NCBI GenBank assembly: GCA_903859075.1 | Contig: CAIOLF010000018.1 | Coordinates: 1-31,319, forward strand | Direction of reading: 5' to 3' | From: Candidatus Buchananbacteria bacterium | Lineage (GTDB): Bacteria > Patescibacteriota > Patescibacteriia > 2-01-FULL-39-33 | Length of the DNA: 31,319 bases | In this document: positions 20,208 through 28,203 of the stretch, piece by piece | Layout of the letters: the number at the start of each line of letters is the position of its first letter | How positions within the stretch are numbered: position 1 is the first letter of the stretch | Translations under genes and position numbers: made by a program | The notes under the pieces: model-generated | Told to the model about the DNA's origin: nothing | Database searches by the model: none | The model's input: only the letters and a program-made list of their open reading frames with translations

Positions 20208-23093
20208 ATGAAAATCAAACTGCCAAAAGAACTAAGGTCCAATTCTGGCAGGAATGACAAGATTTCCATCGTCGGAGCGCGCGTCAACAACTTAAAGAAC
20301 GTCTCTCTTGATATCCCCAAGAATAAGCTGGTGGTCATTACCGGCTTGTCCGGCTCGGGTAAATCCTCGCTGGCTTTTGATACTATCTACGCCGAAGGGC
20401 AGCGGCGTTACGCCGAGAGCTTGTCGTCTTACGCCAAGCAATTTTTGGATCTGATGGATAAGCCGGATGTGGACAGTATCACCGGATTGACTCCGACCAT
20501 CGCCATTGATCAGCGCGCGGCGATGGTCAACCCGCGTTCGACAGTCGGCACGATCACGGAAATTTATGATTATTTGCGTTTGCTCTACGCTAAAGTCGGC
20601 ATCGTGCATTGTCATCAGTGCGGCAAGAAATTGGAGCGCCAGACCGCCGGGCAGATTCTGGACAAACTATCTCAATTGCCGCTGGGCACCAGAACGCAAG
20701 TCCTCGCGCCGGTAGTAGAGAGCAAACGCGGCGATCAGCTAAAGAAAGTTGACGCGATTTTCCGCGGCAATTATGAGCTGGTCCGGGTGGATGGCCATTT
20801 TTACAGTACCGATGAAGCGCGTAATATCAAATTTGATCCGGAGCAGAAGCATACCATTGAAGTGCTCCTTGACAGCCTGAGTATCAGCGAGGAGATCAAA
20901 AAACAAGACAAGAATGACTGGAATTGGCAGCGCCTCAAAAAGGCGATTGACGGCGCCCTGGATTTAGGCAATGGCTTCATGAGCGTCTATCTCACCGGTG
21001 AAAACAATACCCTTAATTTCAATCTGAATTTCATTTGCCGCGATTGCGGCGTGCAGGTCGGCGAGATCGAGCCGCGGCTGTTTTCTTTCAATTCTCCTTT
21101 CGGCGCCTGTCCGGCTTGCCGGGGATTGGGCATTAAACTGGTACCGGACCGCGATCTGATCATTCCCAATAAACGCCTTACTTTGGCCGAAGGCGCGATC
21201 AAACCTTGGTCGCGTAACTTTGCTTCCCAGAATTCCAATTTTAAATTGCTGGAAGCGGTCGCGCAAAAATATAATTTTTTCCTCAACGTTCCAGTAGCGG
21301 ATTTGTCGGCGAAGATCCTGGATTTATTGTTCAAGGGCGACGCCAAAGAATATGCAATTGGCGGAAAGAGGGTCGTCTTTGAAGGGCTGATAAAATTTTT
21401 GGATGATAAGTATAATGACGCCAAATCGGAATATCTGCAAAAGACGCTGGAGGAATATATGCGCATTTCCACTTGCCCCAGCTGCGCCGGCACGCGATTG
21501 CGGCCGGAAAGCTTGGCGGTGCGGGTGGAGGATTTAAATATCGCCCAACTGACCAATTATGATATTGAGGCGCTAAACGGCTTTTTTGTCGGGCTAGGGA
21601 AGAAGTGGGGCCAGATATCGCGCGAAGGCAAAATCGCCAAGATGATCATCAAAGAGATTCTCAAGAAATTGGAATATCTGAGCAATGTCGGGCTTGATTA
21701 TTTGACGCTGTCGCGCAGTGCCAACACTCTGGCTGGCGGCGAAGCTCAGCGCATCCGCCTGGCGATCCAAATCGGCTCCGGCTTGGAATCCATTTGTTAT
21801 ATTTTGGATGAGCCGTCTATCGGCTTGCACGCGCGCAATACTGAACAGCTGATAGATACTTTAGCGATGTTGCGCAATAAGGGCAATAGCGTGATCGTGG
21901 TGGAGCATGACGCGCAGATCATGCGCGCGGCCGATTGGCTGATTGATGTCGGCCCGGGCGCCGGCGTTTATGGCGGCGAAATCGTCTCTCAAGGTACCGT
22001 TAAAGAAGTGGAAAAAGATAGCAAATCAATAACCGGCCAGTATCTGTCAGGCAAGAAAAAAATCGAGGCGTCATCGGCTCTGCGCAAGGGCAAGGGCAAG
22101 TATATTGAAATCATCGGCGCCAGTGAATTTAATCTCAAAAACATCAATGTCAAGATTCCCTTGGGCAAGCTCGTGGTTATTTCCGGCGTTTCCGGTTCCG
22201 GCAAGTCCACTCTGCTGACGGAGATTCTCGCCAAAGCTTTATCTAATAAATTCTATCGCACCAAGGATCTGCCGGGCAAACATAAGGAGATTAAAGGATT
22301 AGATAATCTTGATAAAGTGATCGATATTGATCAATCGCCAATCGGCCGGACGCCGCGCTCCAATCCGGCGACTTATACCGGCGTCTTCACCTATATCCGT
22401 GATCTTTACGCCGAATTGCCGGAGAGCAAGCTGCGCGGCTTCAAGCAAGGACACTTTTCCTTCAACGTCAAGGGCGGCGGCCGCTGTGAGACCTGCGGCG
22501 GCGACGGCATGGTAAAAATAGAGATGCAATTTTTGCCGGATGTCTATGTGGAATGCGAAGAGTGCCACGGCCGGAGATACAATTCTGAGGCGCTGGAGAT
22601 CCATTATGAAGGCAAAAATATCGCCGATGTTTTGGATATGAGCGTCTCCGAGGCGAAAAAGTTTTTTGCCGGCAAGGATCAGATAATCGACAAGCTGCAG
22701 ATTTTGGAAGAAGTGGGCTTGGGGTACTTGCGTCTGGGCCAGAGCGCGACGACGCTCTCCGGCGGCGAGGCGCAGAGAGTCAAACTGGCAACGGAATTAT
22801 CGCGCCGTCCTACCGGCAAGACCCTTTATATTCTTGACGAGCCGACGACGGGTCTTCATTTTGACGATATCAAACGACTACTCGCCGTGCTCAATAAGCT
22901 GGCCGACAAAGAAAATTCCGTCTTGATTATTGAGCATAATTTAGATGTCATCAAAGCGGCCGATTGGATTATTGATTTGGGACCGGAAGGCGGCAATAAA
23001 GGCGGCTACTTGGTGGCCGAAGGCACCCCGGCCGAAGTGGCCAAGGTGAAGAAGAGCTATACCGGGCAGTATTTGAAAAAGATTCTTAAATAA
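20208..23093 (+). CDS. uvrA: Excinuclease ABC subunit A
   Basis: 961 residues from ATG 20208, full length. Two ABC ATPase halves: Walker A GLSGSGKSS (46-54) and GVSGSGKST, signature TLAGGEAQRIRLA and TLSGGEAQRVKLA, Walker B YILDEPSIGLHA and YILDEPTTGLHF. Zinc modules: CHQCGKK, CRDCG ... CPACRGLG, CPSCAGTRL, CETCGGDG ... CEECHGRR. UvrA finds bulky DNA lesions and loads UvrB for nucleotide excision repair. The first signature has LAGGE where LSGGE is usual. An upstream in-frame TTG is the -35 box, not a start. uvrB and uvrC are not in the window. Confidence 0.98.
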   Translation: MKIKLPKELRSNSGRNDKISIVGARVNNLKNVSLDIPKNKLVVITGLSGSGKSSLAFDTIYAEGQRRYAESLSSYAKQFLDLMDKPDVDSITGLTPTIAIDQRAAMVNPRSTVGTITEIYDYLRLLYAKVGIVHCHQCGKKLERQTAGQILDKLSQLPLGTRTQVLAPVVESKRGDQLKKVDAIFRGNYELVRVDGHFYSTDEARNIKFDPEQKHTIEVLLDSLSISEEIKKQDKNDWNWQRLKKAIDGALDLGNGFMSVYLTGENNTLNFNLNFICRDCGVQVGEIEPRLFSFNSPFGACPACRGLGIKLVPDRDLIIPNKRLTLAEGAIKPWSRNFASQNSNFKLLEAVAQKYNFFLNVPVADLSAKILDLLFKGDAKEYAIGGKRVVFEGLIKFLDDKYNDAKSEYLQKTLEEYMRISTCPSCAGTRLRPESLAVRVEDLNIAQLTNYDIEALNGFFVGLGKKWGQISREGKIAKMIIKEILKKLEYLSNVGLDYLTLSRSANTLAGGEAQRIRLAIQIGSGLESICYILDEPSIGLHARNTEQLIDTLAMLRNKGNSVIVVEHDAQIMRAADWLIDVGPGAGVYGGEIVSQGTVKEVEKDSKSITGQYLSGKKKIEASSALRKGKGKYIEIIGASEFNLKNINVKIPLGKLVVISGVSGSGKSTLLTEILAKALSNKFYRTKDLPGKHKEIKGLDNLDKVIDIDQSPIGRTPRSNPATYTGVFTYIRDLYAELPESKLRGFKQGHFSFNVKGGGRCETCGGDGMVKIEMQFLPDVYVECEECHGRRYNSEALEIHYEGKNIADVLDMSVSEAKKFFAGKDQIIDKLQILEEVGLGYLRLGQSATTLSGGEAQRVKLATELSRRPTGKTLYILDEPTTGLHFDDIKRLLAVLNKLADKENSVLIIEHNLDVIKAADWIIDLGPEGGNKGGYLVAEGTPAEVAKVKKSYTGQYLKKILK

Positions 23094-23115
23094 TTAAGAA
23101 TTAAGAAATTTTATG

Positions 23116-23144
23116 AAGACGCGGCGCTGCCGTGTCTTTTTTTT
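23116..23144 (+). terminator. Terminator of uvrA
   Basis: AAGACGCGGC (23116-23125) and GCCGTGTCTT (23129-23138), loop GCT, one G-T pair, followed by a run of T. Confidence 0.9.
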
Positions 23145-23150
23145 AAAATA

Positions 23151-23186
23151 AAAAAAGAAGCTGTTTATCATCCTGATAAACAGCTT
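23151..23186 (-). terminator. Terminator of the metallophosphoesterase gene
   Basis: A perfect 13-bp stem (23158-23170/23174-23186) with a 3-base loop, followed on the minus strand by seven T. Its 5' arm includes part of the stop codon of the gene. Back to back with the uvrA terminator. Confidence 0.92.
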
Positions 23187-24144
23187 AGGAAAGTTTGATC
23201 GTCCAGGGCCGGCGTTTGCCGATAGAATGCAGTTCCAAAAGCGCTTCGTGGTCATCAAGCAAAAGTTGAGCCCAGCCCGCTCCCGTCGGCCAGAAGGGAA
23301 AGGGCAGAACCACGCCCCAGATGGAGGGAATGAATTGGACGCGGTATTTGCGGAACACCGGACGAAACGATGGCCGGCACAGCTTGAGGAATTCCATCAG
23401 CCACCAGGCGTGGATATGGCCGGTAAAGGAGGCCACCAGCCGGTCGCGGTGATGATTGAGAATTTCTTGCAGCTGCGGCGAGAAAAAAGAGCCGGGATCG
23501 TGGATTCCCAGAAAAAACTTCTTGCTGGTTTGTGATAGCGTTCTCTCCAGAAACTCTAACTCTTCTTTTTGCTTGGCCACCAAGAAATCTAGCTTGACAT
23601 CGCTGGTGATTCCCGCCCGAGACACTAGCGTCTCCACGTGTACCGTGGAGAGCCAGATGAAATCAAAGACGCCCGACAGCGGGCGCAGGCCATAGGATGG
23701 GCCATAGACCTGTTCAAAGATTTCAAATTTGTGACGGTCAGGATGATCTCTGAAATTACACCAAGTGGAGTGGCCCCACCCCGTATCATGGTTGCCTTGA
23801 ACCCAGATCTGCTGGTCTTTGCCGATGCCTAATTGATCCTCCGGCAAAAGGCGAAAACGCAGCGCTTCCTCTATTTCTCCGGCTGTCGCCAGACCCTCAT
23901 ATTGCCAATCCATGGTGTTATCGCCCAGTGAGACGAATCCGTCATAGGGACGGTCAAGCAGCGCCTTGCTGACGGTCTGGCGCATATGTCTTTCCCGTTG
24001 TTGATCATAATGCCAATCAATGGCCTGCCCGGCCCGACTATTTTCACCCAATAGCCGTATCAGGTAGCGTCTGATAACTTCAATTTCACTCGGACACAAC
24101 TTCAAAGAGAGGTGCCCGTCGGAAATCATAAGATGTCTTTGCAT
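23185..24144 (-). CDS. Calcineurin-like metallophosphoesterase
   Basis: 319 residues with all five blocks of the family: ISDGHLS (Asp9, His11), SLGDNTMDW, WVQGNHDTGWG, LGIHDPGSF and SFTGHIHAWW. These bind two metal ions and cleave phosphomono- or diesters; the substrate cannot be told. No signal peptide or membrane segment is evident; the C-terminal third is rich in Trp and Pro (FPFWPTGAGW). The gene has its own promoter, a leader hairpin shared with the 17739 gene, a strong SD (AGAAAGGAG, 24159-24151, 6 bases to the ATG) and a strong terminator, so it is a one-gene unit unlike its SD-less neighbours. Confidence 0.92.
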   Translation of the reverse strand: MQRHLMISDGHLSLKLCPSEIEVIRRYLIRLLGENSRAGQAIDWHYDQQRERHMRQTVSKALLDRPYDGFVSLGDNTMDWQYEGLATAGEIEEALRFRLLPEDQLGIGKDQQIWVQGNHDTGWGHSTWCNFRDHPDRHKFEIFEQVYGPSYGLRPLSGVFDFIWLSTVHVETLVSRAGITSDVKLDFLVAKQKEELEFLERTLSQTSKKFFLGIHDPGSFFSPQLQEILNHHRDRLVASFTGHIHAWWLMEFLKLCRPSFRPVFRKYRVQFIPSIWGVVLPFPFWPTGAGWAQLLLDDHEALLELHSIGKRRPWTIKLS

Positions 24145-24160
24145 AGCGGACTCCTTTCTT

Positions 24161-24193
24161 GGTTAGTCGCGGTAAAGAATGTGCGACTAGCCG
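24161..24193 (-). promoter_or_regulatory. Leader hairpin (copy L2) before the metallophosphoesterase gene
   Basis: Minus strand: GGCTAGTCGC (24192-24183), 12-base loop ending TTTACC, GCGACTAACC (24170-24161); 9 of 10 pairs with a C-A mismatch. It matches copy L1 at 17625-17658. The promoter below would start transcription inside the 5' arm, so it may also be an operator in DNA. Confidence 0.65.
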
Positions 24194-24194
24194 T

Positions 24195-24223
24195 ATTTTA
24201 GGCCTGCTCAGCCGGATTGTCAA
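24195..24223 (-). promoter_or_regulatory. Promoter of the metallophosphoesterase gene
   Basis: Minus strand TTGACA (24223-24218), 17 bases, TAAAAT (24200-24195). Confidence 0.8.
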
Positions 24224-24237
24224 TTAAGTTTTAGAGG

Positions 24238-24266
24238 TTGAAAAAAAACCCGTTTCGTGGTAAATT
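24238..24266 (+). promoter_or_regulatory. Possible promoter of leuS
   Basis: TTGAAA (24238-24243), 17 bases, TAAATT (24261-24266). Transcription would start about 20 bases before the leuS ATG; no SD. Confidence 0.45.
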
Positions 24267-24291
24267 TAAGGCATTACAAATATTATCTTTT

Positions 24292-27159
24292 ATGTCCACT
24301 TATAAAGAATTTTTACAATTAGGCGGTGAAAAAAAATGGCAAGATAAATGGCTAAAAAATAAAATTGATAAAGCAGAAGATTTTAGCGGTAAGCCAAAAA
24401 AATACGTGCTGGATATGTTTCCCTATCCGTCCGGCGCGGGACTGCATGTAGGCCATCCGGAAGGGTATACCGCGACTGATATTTATTCCCGCTACTGGCG
24501 GATGAAGGGCTATAATGTTTTGCATCCGATGGGCTGGGACGCTTTCGGTTTGCCGGCGGAAAATTATGCCATCAAAACCGGCACGCATCCGCGCGTGACG
24601 ACGGAGGCGAATATTGTTACTTTTAAACGACAGATCCAGAGCTTGGGTTTCTCTTACGATTGGGACCGCGAGATTGATACGACCGACCCCAAGTATTACA
24701 GATGGACGCAATGGATCTTTTTGCAATTATTTAAAAAAGGCCTGGCCTACGAGGCGACCGTGCCGATTAATTTTTGTCCGTCTTGCAAGACGGGGCTGGC
24801 CAATGAAGAGGTCTCTGACGGCAAATGCCAGCGTTGCGGTACCGTGGTGGAGCGCAAAGATATGCGCCAGTGGATGCTGCGTATCACGGCTTACGCCGAC
24901 AGATTGCTTAGCGGCTTGGACTCGCTGGATTGGCCGGAATCAATTAAGGCGCTTCAGAAAAACTGGATCGGCAGATCAGAAGGAGCAGAGGTTGATTTTC
25001 CGATTGCCGGCGGTGGAGAGAAAATTAAAGTTTACACCACGCGTCCCGATACTTTATTCGGAGCTACTTATATGGTGCTTTCTCCCGAACATCAGCTGAT
25101 TCAAAAATTAAAAGATCAAATAACTAATTTTTCTGATGTTGAGAATTACATCAAAGATGCAAAAAATAAATCCGATCTGGAACGGACTGAACTTGCTAAA
25201 GAAAAAACCGGCGTGGAATTAAAGGGCGTCAAGGCGATCAATCCGGTAAATAATGTAGAAATCCCGATTTGGATTTCCGACTATGTTCTCGTTTCTTATG
25301 GCACCGGCGCTATTATGGCGGTGCCGGCGCACGATGAGAGGGACTGGGAATTTGCCAAGAAATTTAATTTGGAAATTATAGAAGTAATTAGCGGCGGAGA
25401 TATTTCCAAGGAAGCTTACACGGATATTGATGATGGTGAAATGGTTAACTCAGAATTTTTAAACGGTCTGGCACCGGCGGAAGCTATCGGCAAGATGACC
25501 TCTTGGCTGGAGGAAAAAGGATTCGGCAAAAAAGCGATCAATTACAAGCTCCGCGACTGGGTGTTTTCCCGCCAGAGATATTGGGGCGAGCCGATTCCGC
25601 TGGTACACTGCGCTGTCTGTAAAGAAAAGGTCTTGAATAATTCAGCAACAATAAATTTTTACGAACAAGAAACCTGGGGGCGATTGGTTTCTGGCAAAAA
25701 AACTGTAGAAACCAGAGCGCTTAATCCGGAAGAACCCGATAGATATTTTGGCGATATTAAAATCGGCAATACAATAAAAGCGGTAAATAAGCTTACTGGC
25801 GAAGAAAAATATTTTGAAATAATAAACGTCTGGAAATATAAGAATTTAAAAGAGTTATATAAGGATAAAAAAATCCTGGCCAAGATTTACGCGCCCAAAC
25901 CGATTCCGGAATCAATGGAAGAATTGGAAAAAGGATATTCGTATACATCTGATTATCTGGAGCGGGTTAATAAAAACGGCTTAATTGCCTGGGAAGTAAA
26001 AATGATTACGCCGGGAATCATTCCGCTTGCTGAAAAAGATCTGCCGCTGACTCTGCCGGAAGTGGAAAAATACGAACCGACCGGCACGGGAGAGTCGCCG
26101 CTGGCTACCATTGATTCCTGGGTTAATGTGAAATGTCCGCAATGCGGCGGTCCGGCCAAGCGCGAAACCAACACCATGCCGCAATGGGCTGGCAGTTCCT
26201 GGTATTGGCTGCGCTATATTGATCCGAATAATGACAAAGAATTGGCCAATCAGAAGAAACTAAAATACTGGCTGCCGGTGGACTTATATCTTGGCGGAGC
26301 AGAACATGCCGTCTTGCATTTACTCTATGCCCGTTTTTGGAACATGGTGCTTTATGATATTGGCGCAGTGCCTTCTGAAGAACCGTTTGCCAAACTCGTT
26401 AATCAAGGTTTGATACTAGGCGAAGACGGCGAGAAGATGAGCAAATCGCGCGGCAATGTGGTTAATCCTGATGAGATTCTGTCCGTCCATGGCGCCGATT
26501 CTTTCCGCCTGTATGAAATGTTCATGGGACCATTAGAACAAATGAAGCCCTGGAGCACGCAGGGCATGATCGGCATTGACAGGTTTTTGGAAAAAATCTG
26601 GGATTATTTTGAGCAATATATTATTTTTATTAAAGATTATCCTGATGCTGGTGGAGATGAAATTAGATTACCTTTTTTGCATAAAGCTATAAAAAAGGTT
26701 GGTGAAGATATTGAAAAAATGAGCTTTAATACCGCCATATCTGCTATGATGATTTTATTAAATAATTTGCGTGAAGCAGCCCGTGACGAAACATTAAAGA
26801 CAGGGCCGGCGAACTATAATTATTTTGCAAAGAAAGATATGGAAAAGTTTTTAATTATTCTGGCTCCCTTCGCGCCGCATCTGGCGGAGGAGCTGTGGGT
26901 CAAATTGGGAAATAAAGAAAGTATCTTTAGACAGCCATGGCCGCAGTATAATGAAAGTAAAATTAAAGACGAGACCATAGAACTGCCGGTTCAGATAAAT
27001 GGCAAAGTCCGCGCTAAATTAAAATTACCGGCTGACATCGGCGAAGACGAGGCGGTAGCCGCGGCCCAAGCCGACGAAAATGTCGCCAAGTATCTGCAAG
27101 GCCAGACGATTAAGAAAACGATATTTATAAAAGGCAAGATGCTGAGTTTTGTAGTGTAA
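24292..27159 (+). CDS. leuS: Leucyl-tRNA synthetase with an inserted ASCH-like domain
   Basis: 955 residues from ATG 24292, about 100 longer than most bacterial LeuRS. HVGH (52-55) in PYPSGAGLHVGHPEGY and KMSKS (715-719) are the class I motifs; the editing domain shows TTRPDTLFGATYMVLSPEH and AVPAHDERDW. Between VFSRQRYWGEPIPLVHC and EKDLPLTLPEV, about residues 450-574 do not belong to LeuRS: they include SGKKTVETR, the GxKxxExR signature of ASCH domains. The C-terminal domain ends VQINGKVRAKL and beyond. It charges and proofreads tRNA-Leu. The TTG opening a longer frame at 24238 is the -35 box and is rejected as start. Confidence 0.95.
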   Translation: MSTYKEFLQLGGEKKWQDKWLKNKIDKAEDFSGKPKKYVLDMFPYPSGAGLHVGHPEGYTATDIYSRYWRMKGYNVLHPMGWDAFGLPAENYAIKTGTHPRVTTEANIVTFKRQIQSLGFSYDWDREIDTTDPKYYRWTQWIFLQLFKKGLAYEATVPINFCPSCKTGLANEEVSDGKCQRCGTVVERKDMRQWMLRITAYADRLLSGLDSLDWPESIKALQKNWIGRSEGAEVDFPIAGGGEKIKVYTTRPDTLFGATYMVLSPEHQLIQKLKDQITNFSDVENYIKDAKNKSDLERTELAKEKTGVELKGVKAINPVNNVEIPIWISDYVLVSYGTGAIMAVPAHDERDWEFAKKFNLEIIEVISGGDISKEAYTDIDDGEMVNSEFLNGLAPAEAIGKMTSWLEEKGFGKKAINYKLRDWVFSRQRYWGEPIPLVHCAVCKEKVLNNSATINFYEQETWGRLVSGKKTVETRALNPEEPDRYFGDIKIGNTIKAVNKLTGEEKYFEIINVWKYKNLKELYKDKKILAKIYAPKPIPESMEELEKGYSYTSDYLERVNKNGLIAWEVKMITPGIIPLAEKDLPLTLPEVEKYEPTGTGESPLATIDSWVNVKCPQCGGPAKRETNTMPQWAGSSWYWLRYIDPNNDKELANQKKLKYWLPVDLYLGGAEHAVLHLLYARFWNMVLYDIGAVPSEEPFAKLVNQGLILGEDGEKMSKSRGNVVNPDEILSVHGADSFRLYEMFMGPLEQMKPWSTQGMIGIDRFLEKIWDYFEQYIIFIKDYPDAGGDEIRLPFLHKAIKKVGEDIEKMSFNTAISAMMILLNNLREAARDETLKTGPANYNYFAKKDMEKFLIILAPFAPHLAEELWVKLGNKESIFRQPWPQYNESKIKDETIELPVQINGKVRAKLKLPADIGEDEAVAAAQADENVAKYLQGQTIKKTIFIKGKMLSFVV
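25640..26015 (+). other. ASCH-like domain insert within leuS
   Basis: Roughly residues 450-574 of LeuRS: FYEQETWGRLVSGKKTVETR, then DIKIGNTIKAVNK, YFEIINVWKYKNLKELY, YSYTSDYLERV and GLIAWEVKMI. The order strand, GxKxxExR helix, I-x-x-GD/GN-x-I strand and closing strand is that of ASCH (PUA-like) RNA-binding domains. The insert has replaced the second half of a zinc knuckle: only one CxxC (HCAVCKEK) is left before it. It is AT-richer and more AAA/ATA-rich than the flanking leuS sequence. Confidence 0.75.
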
Positions 27160-27164
27160 TTTTT

Positions 27165-27191
27165 TAGAGACGGGACATCGCCTCGTCTCTA
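27165..27191. repeat. GAGACG-family inverted repeat after leuS
   Basis: TAGAGACG (27165-27172) and CGTCTCTA (27184-27191) with an 11-base loop; same outer arms as the 28-base palindrome in porA. It forms an RNA hairpin directly after the leuS stop, but no T-run follows, so leuS and the next gene may be cotranscribed. Confidence 0.7.
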
Positions 27192-27204
27192 TTTGTTATA
27201 GCTT

Positions 27205-28203
27205 ATGAAAATAATTCATTGCGACCACAGCTGGACAGAAATCTGGAATCAATTCGTCACCGCCAACTCTTCTGACGCGGGTTTTTTGCAATCCTGGCAG
27301 TGGGGGAAATTTCAGGAAAAATTGGGACGCAGTATATATCGCCTTGTTTTGCAGGATGATGACGGAGAAATTTTAGCTGTCACGCAGTTAATCCGCATGC
27401 CTTTGCCGCTGGGCAAATGTTATTTTTATATTCCGCGGGGACCGATAGAAAGTTCAAAATCCAAAGTTAAAAGTTCAAAGTTAACGGAATATTTATTTTC
27501 AGAAATAAAATCATTAGCCAAAAAAGAAGGCGCTATATTCGTCCGGCTGGATCCAGCCTGGCAAAATGAATCAGTGGGAGCAAAAGCGTTAAAAGACGCG
27601 ATACCTGTCGGACTAGTCCAGCCCAAACAAACTTTAATATTAGACATTGCAAAATCAGAAGAAGATTTGCTCTCTCAAATGAAATCCAAGTGCCGCTACA
27701 ATATCAAAGTGGCGCAGAAGCATTGCGTGGAAATCGATGAAGGCGAAAAATATCTTGATGATTTTATAAATCTGACGAAAAAAACCGCCCAGCGCGATGA
27801 ATTTATTTCCCACGGTGAAAATTATTATCGGCAAATGCTTGCCGCTCTCGCGCCTGACGGAACAATGAAATTAATCGTGGCCAAAGATGGAGATAAAGTG
27901 ATTGTCGCCAATTTGGTAATTTTTTTTGGCGATTGGTGCGTGTATTTGCACGGCGCTTCGGATTATGATTATCGCGATCAGATGGCGCCCTATCTCTTGC
28001 AATGGGAAACCATCCAGCTAGCCAAAGGGTATGGCAAAAAATATTACGATTTCTGGGGCGTGGATGAAAAGAAATGGCCCGGAGTCACCCGCTTCAAGAC
28101 CGGCTTCGCGCCGGAGCGAGCTTTTACCCGGTATGTCGGCGCCTATGATCTGCCGGTGAGCAAGTGGTGGTATAAAATTTATAAAGTATTGAAAAGGCAA
28201 TAA
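27205..28203 (+). CDS. FemAB/FemX-like peptidyltransferase (peptidoglycan bridge)
   Basis: 332 residues, two GNAT-like halves. FLQSWQWGKFQEKLG near the N terminus, FYIPRGPIESS, IFVRLDP, then QPKQTLILDIAKSEEDLLSQ and MKSKCRYNIKVAQKHCVEI, and HGASDYDYRDQMAPYLLQWE ... YYDFWGVD are typical of FemAB proteins. They add amino acids from aminoacyl-tRNA to lipid-linked peptidoglycan precursors. Placement after leuS fits a tRNA-dependent role but may be coincidence. A repeat-derived SKSKVKSSKL segment (27449-27484) lies in a surface region between the two halves of domain 1. It overlaps rsmA by one base (TAATG). Confidence 0.88.
   Translation: MKIIHCDHSWTEIWNQFVTANSSDAGFLQSWQWGKFQEKLGRSIYRLVLQDDDGEILAVTQLIRMPLPLGKCYFYIPRGPIESSKSKVKSSKLTEYLFSEIKSLAKKEGAIFVRLDPAWQNESVGAKALKDAIPVGLVQPKQTLILDIAKSEEDLLSQMKSKCRYNIKVAQKHCVEIDEGEKYLDDFINLTKKTAQRDEFISHGENYYRQMLAALAPDGTMKLIVAKDGDKVIVANLVIFFGDWCVYLHGASDYDYRDQMAPYLLQWETIQLAKGYGKKYYDFWGVDEKKWPGVTRFKTGFAPERAFTRYVGAYDLPVSKWWYKIYKVLKRQ
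27449..27484. repeat. In-frame AAAGTTCAAA-type repeat in the FemAB-like gene
   Basis: Three imperfect AAAGTTCAAA/AAAGTTAAAA units in tandem, encoding SKSKVKSSKL. The base composition (no long GC) and repetition set it apart from the flanking coding sequence. Repeats of this type are familiar from intergenic DNA in many bacteria. Confidence 0.6.

Noticed and set aside
24238..24291. Longer leuS frame from TTG at 24238
   Set aside because: The TTG belongs to a -35-like box, and MSTYKEFLQLGG at 24292 fits a LeuRS start.
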